Below, in pieces: positions 20,641-21,901 of a DNA stretch of 21,901 bases (the stretch's first letter is position 1; each line of letters opens with the position of its first letter). The DNA comes from Deltaproteobacteria bacterium. GTDB taxonomy: Bacteria > Desulfobacterota > Desulfobacteria > Desulfobacterales > Desulfatirhabdiaceae. The notes under the pieces were generated by a model, which saw nothing but the letters and a program-made list of their open reading frames with translations, did not search any database and was not told the DNA's origin. Made by a program: the position numbers and the translations under genes. The stretch is taken from assembly GCA_026388755.1 (NCBI GenBank), contig JAPLJE010000322.1, forward strand, positions 1 through 21,901, read 5' to 3'.

Positions 20641-21901
20641 ATGGAAATAGGGTTTGTCGGCTGGAATGCATATAGCTCTCGCTTTGTGGTCGCACCGCGG
20701 CTGGAATGGGAGTGTTCTGCTGATGTCGGCTATTACCGAGTTCGGATAGCAGACCGGGCCATGGTGATTGCAGACAAGGTTGTGAAGGAGCCTCTACGGG
20801 ACCTCAGTGATACCTGGGAGCAACTTCCATACGGCAGTATTGATCTTCTGATCGAGGCTTTTGACCGCAATGGACACGAAATGTTATCCCTCCACAGACA
20901 GTTCCGCAAAAGCCCTGGATGTGACTTCAAGCAACAGGAGCCTTTGGATTGGCAGGATGCGATCCATCGCAATATTGCCTATCTTGTGGAACCTGCACAG
21001 GACGGCATGGAGGAATATGAGAAAGGGTTGCCTCGCTTCTGTTGGCGCTCGGTAGAGAACAGTGCTTCCAGGCAACGCGGGAATTTCGCCTTTCCCGCTC
21101 TTCACAATCCGAGCTATATCTTTGCGTTCCTGAATTACGCGGAGTTGTTTCCGTCAGCTTCGAATGCTGTCGAAGCAAAGAAGCAAGCCAGGGAATATGG
21201 CGATTGGCTATTGAAACACCGGCACCCCGAGAAATATGTCTGCAGTCTGTTTCCATTCTCCACCATTGGGAATGGAAAGTACAAAGGAGGCTGTGAAGAC
21301 AATGCCATCACCCTGTTTCGTGGGGCCCGTGTTGGCGACGCCATGCTCGCCCTTTACAGGACATTCAAGGAGGAGAAATACCTGAATTATGCGCGGCATC
21401 TGGGTACGGTGTTTGCGCGCGTGCAGAAAGACGATGGTTCCTGGCCCTACCGGGTGGACCCCGAAACGGGCGAAGTCAAAGAAGAATACACCTCCAGCGC
21501 GATAGCCCCGGCACGGTTTCTTGAAGATCTTGACCGCACTCTGTCCACCAGCAAGTTCGCGGCTGTGGTTACGAAGGCTGTGGGCTGGACGCTGAATAAC
21601 CCCGTAAGAACTTTCTTGTGGCAAGGGCAGTATGAAGATGTCTCGAAACACCCGCCGTTCAAGAACTTGGAAAACTGGGACGTTAACGAGATGATCCGCT
21701 ACCTCTCATACCATGCTCCGAATAATGCGGAATACATAGAGATTGCCGGGAAACTCAACTCATTTATTGAGGATCAATTCGTCGTCTGGGCCGAGGAAGA
21801 CGGTTTTGTAAAATGTCATACCCCAAGCGTGCTTGAGCAGTATTCCTGCTACCAACCGATGGAGGTTCACACGGGAAACTGGCTGTTCTCGCTTCTTGCT
21901 C
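20641..21901 (+). CDS. Large unidentified protein, possibly (alpha/alpha) toroid glycosidase-like (runs off window)
   Basis: The frame is open from ATG 20641 to the right edge (420 codons seen). It starts MEIGFVGWNAYSSRFVVAPR. Residues 1-90 look like a beta domain ('LEWECSADVGYYRVRIAD'). Further on are repeated helical pairs with 'NPSYIFAFLNYAELF', 'EDNAITLFRGARVGDAMLAL' and 'VQKDDGSWPYRVDPETGEV', then 'LEQYSCYQPMEVHTGNWLF'. This spacing recalls six-hairpin glycosidase or epimerase folds, but I cannot name a family. The ribosome site before 20641 is weak. If the integron cassette is removed, an ATG at 20122 becomes in-frame with this gene, adding 17 residues, so the natural 5' end may have been split by the cassette. 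Confidence 0.7.
   Translation, partial: MEIGFVGWNAYSSRFVVAPRLEWECSADVGYYRVRIADRAMVIADKVVKEPLRDLSDTWEQLPYGSIDLLIEAFDRNGHEMLSLHRQFRKSPGCDFKQQEPLDWQDAIHRNIAYLVEPAQDGMEEYEKGLPRFCWRSVENSASRQRGNFAFPALHNPSYIFAFLNYAELFPSASNAVEAKKQAREYGDWLLKHRHPEKYVCSLFPFSTIGNGKYKGGCEDNAITLFRGARVGDAMLALYRTFKEEKYLNYARHLGTVFARVQKDDGSWPYRVDPETGEVKEEYTSSAIAPARFLEDLDRTLSTSKFAAVVTKAVGWTLNNPVRTFLWQGQYEDVSKHPPFKNLENWDVNEMIRYLSYHAPNNAEYIEIAGKLNSFIEDQFVVWAEEDGFVKCHTPSVLEQYSCYQPMEVHTGNWLFSLLA

Noticed and set aside
1..21901. tRNA, rRNA, CRISPR arrays, transposases
   Set aside because: None was visible on either strand; no repeat-spacer periodicity or IS ends were found.

Overview
The window reads as a chromosomal segment of an anaerobic Desulfobacterota bacterium, probably a sulfate reducer of the order Desulfobacterales. 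This is inferred from the gene set: two rubrerythrins, a PerR-type regulator next to a DVU0772-family protein, a ferrous-iron Feo operon under a Fur-type regulator, and an FmdB zinc-ribbon protein. No rRNA, tRNA, CRISPR array or transposase is visible.

Left part, nearly all minus strand (1-11354). A partial ATP-grasp ligase lies at the left edge. A six-gene minus-strand run follows, read from about 6100 down to 711: a Fur-FeoA fusion, feoA, feoB, a secreted SH3 protein, an adenosine-kinase-like PfkB protein and a membrane-anchored TPR protein. It starts at a good sigma70-like promoter with a Fur/PerR-like palindrome over the -10, and a hairpin lies after the last gene. Upstream of it lie fmdB, a multi-TM GAF histidine kinase, a recN broken by a frameshift, a small basic hypothetical protein and a rubrerythrin.

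Middle part (11483-16938). A plus-strand trio encodes a small SAM methyltransferase, a membrane-fused spermidine-synthase-like protein and a four-TM protein. Facing it is a minus-strand peroxide-defence operon (DVU0772-family gene, perR, rubrerythrin) with a strong promoter and tandem palindromes. A plus-strand O6-alkylguanine methyltransferase follows; its AraC-type N-terminal region carries an internal deletion plus frameshift. It is coupled to an HD-domain hydrolase.

Right part (16918-21901) looks like a recombination-prone area. It holds a solitary HicB-like antitoxin gene bracketed by 26-bp direct repeats, a class 3 lipase, a 3' remnant of an acyltransferase, and a PIN-PhoH ATPase. It also holds what looks like one complete integron gene cassette (about 20150-20617), with a SpoIIAA-like gene and an attC site but no integrase in view. 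Removing the cassette on paper joins an upstream ATG (20122) in frame to the large unidentified ORF that runs off the right edge, which suggests the cassette landed inside the first codons of that gene. This cassette, the Fur-FeoA fusion and the operator motif shared by the iron and peroxide promoters are the most noteworthy observations.
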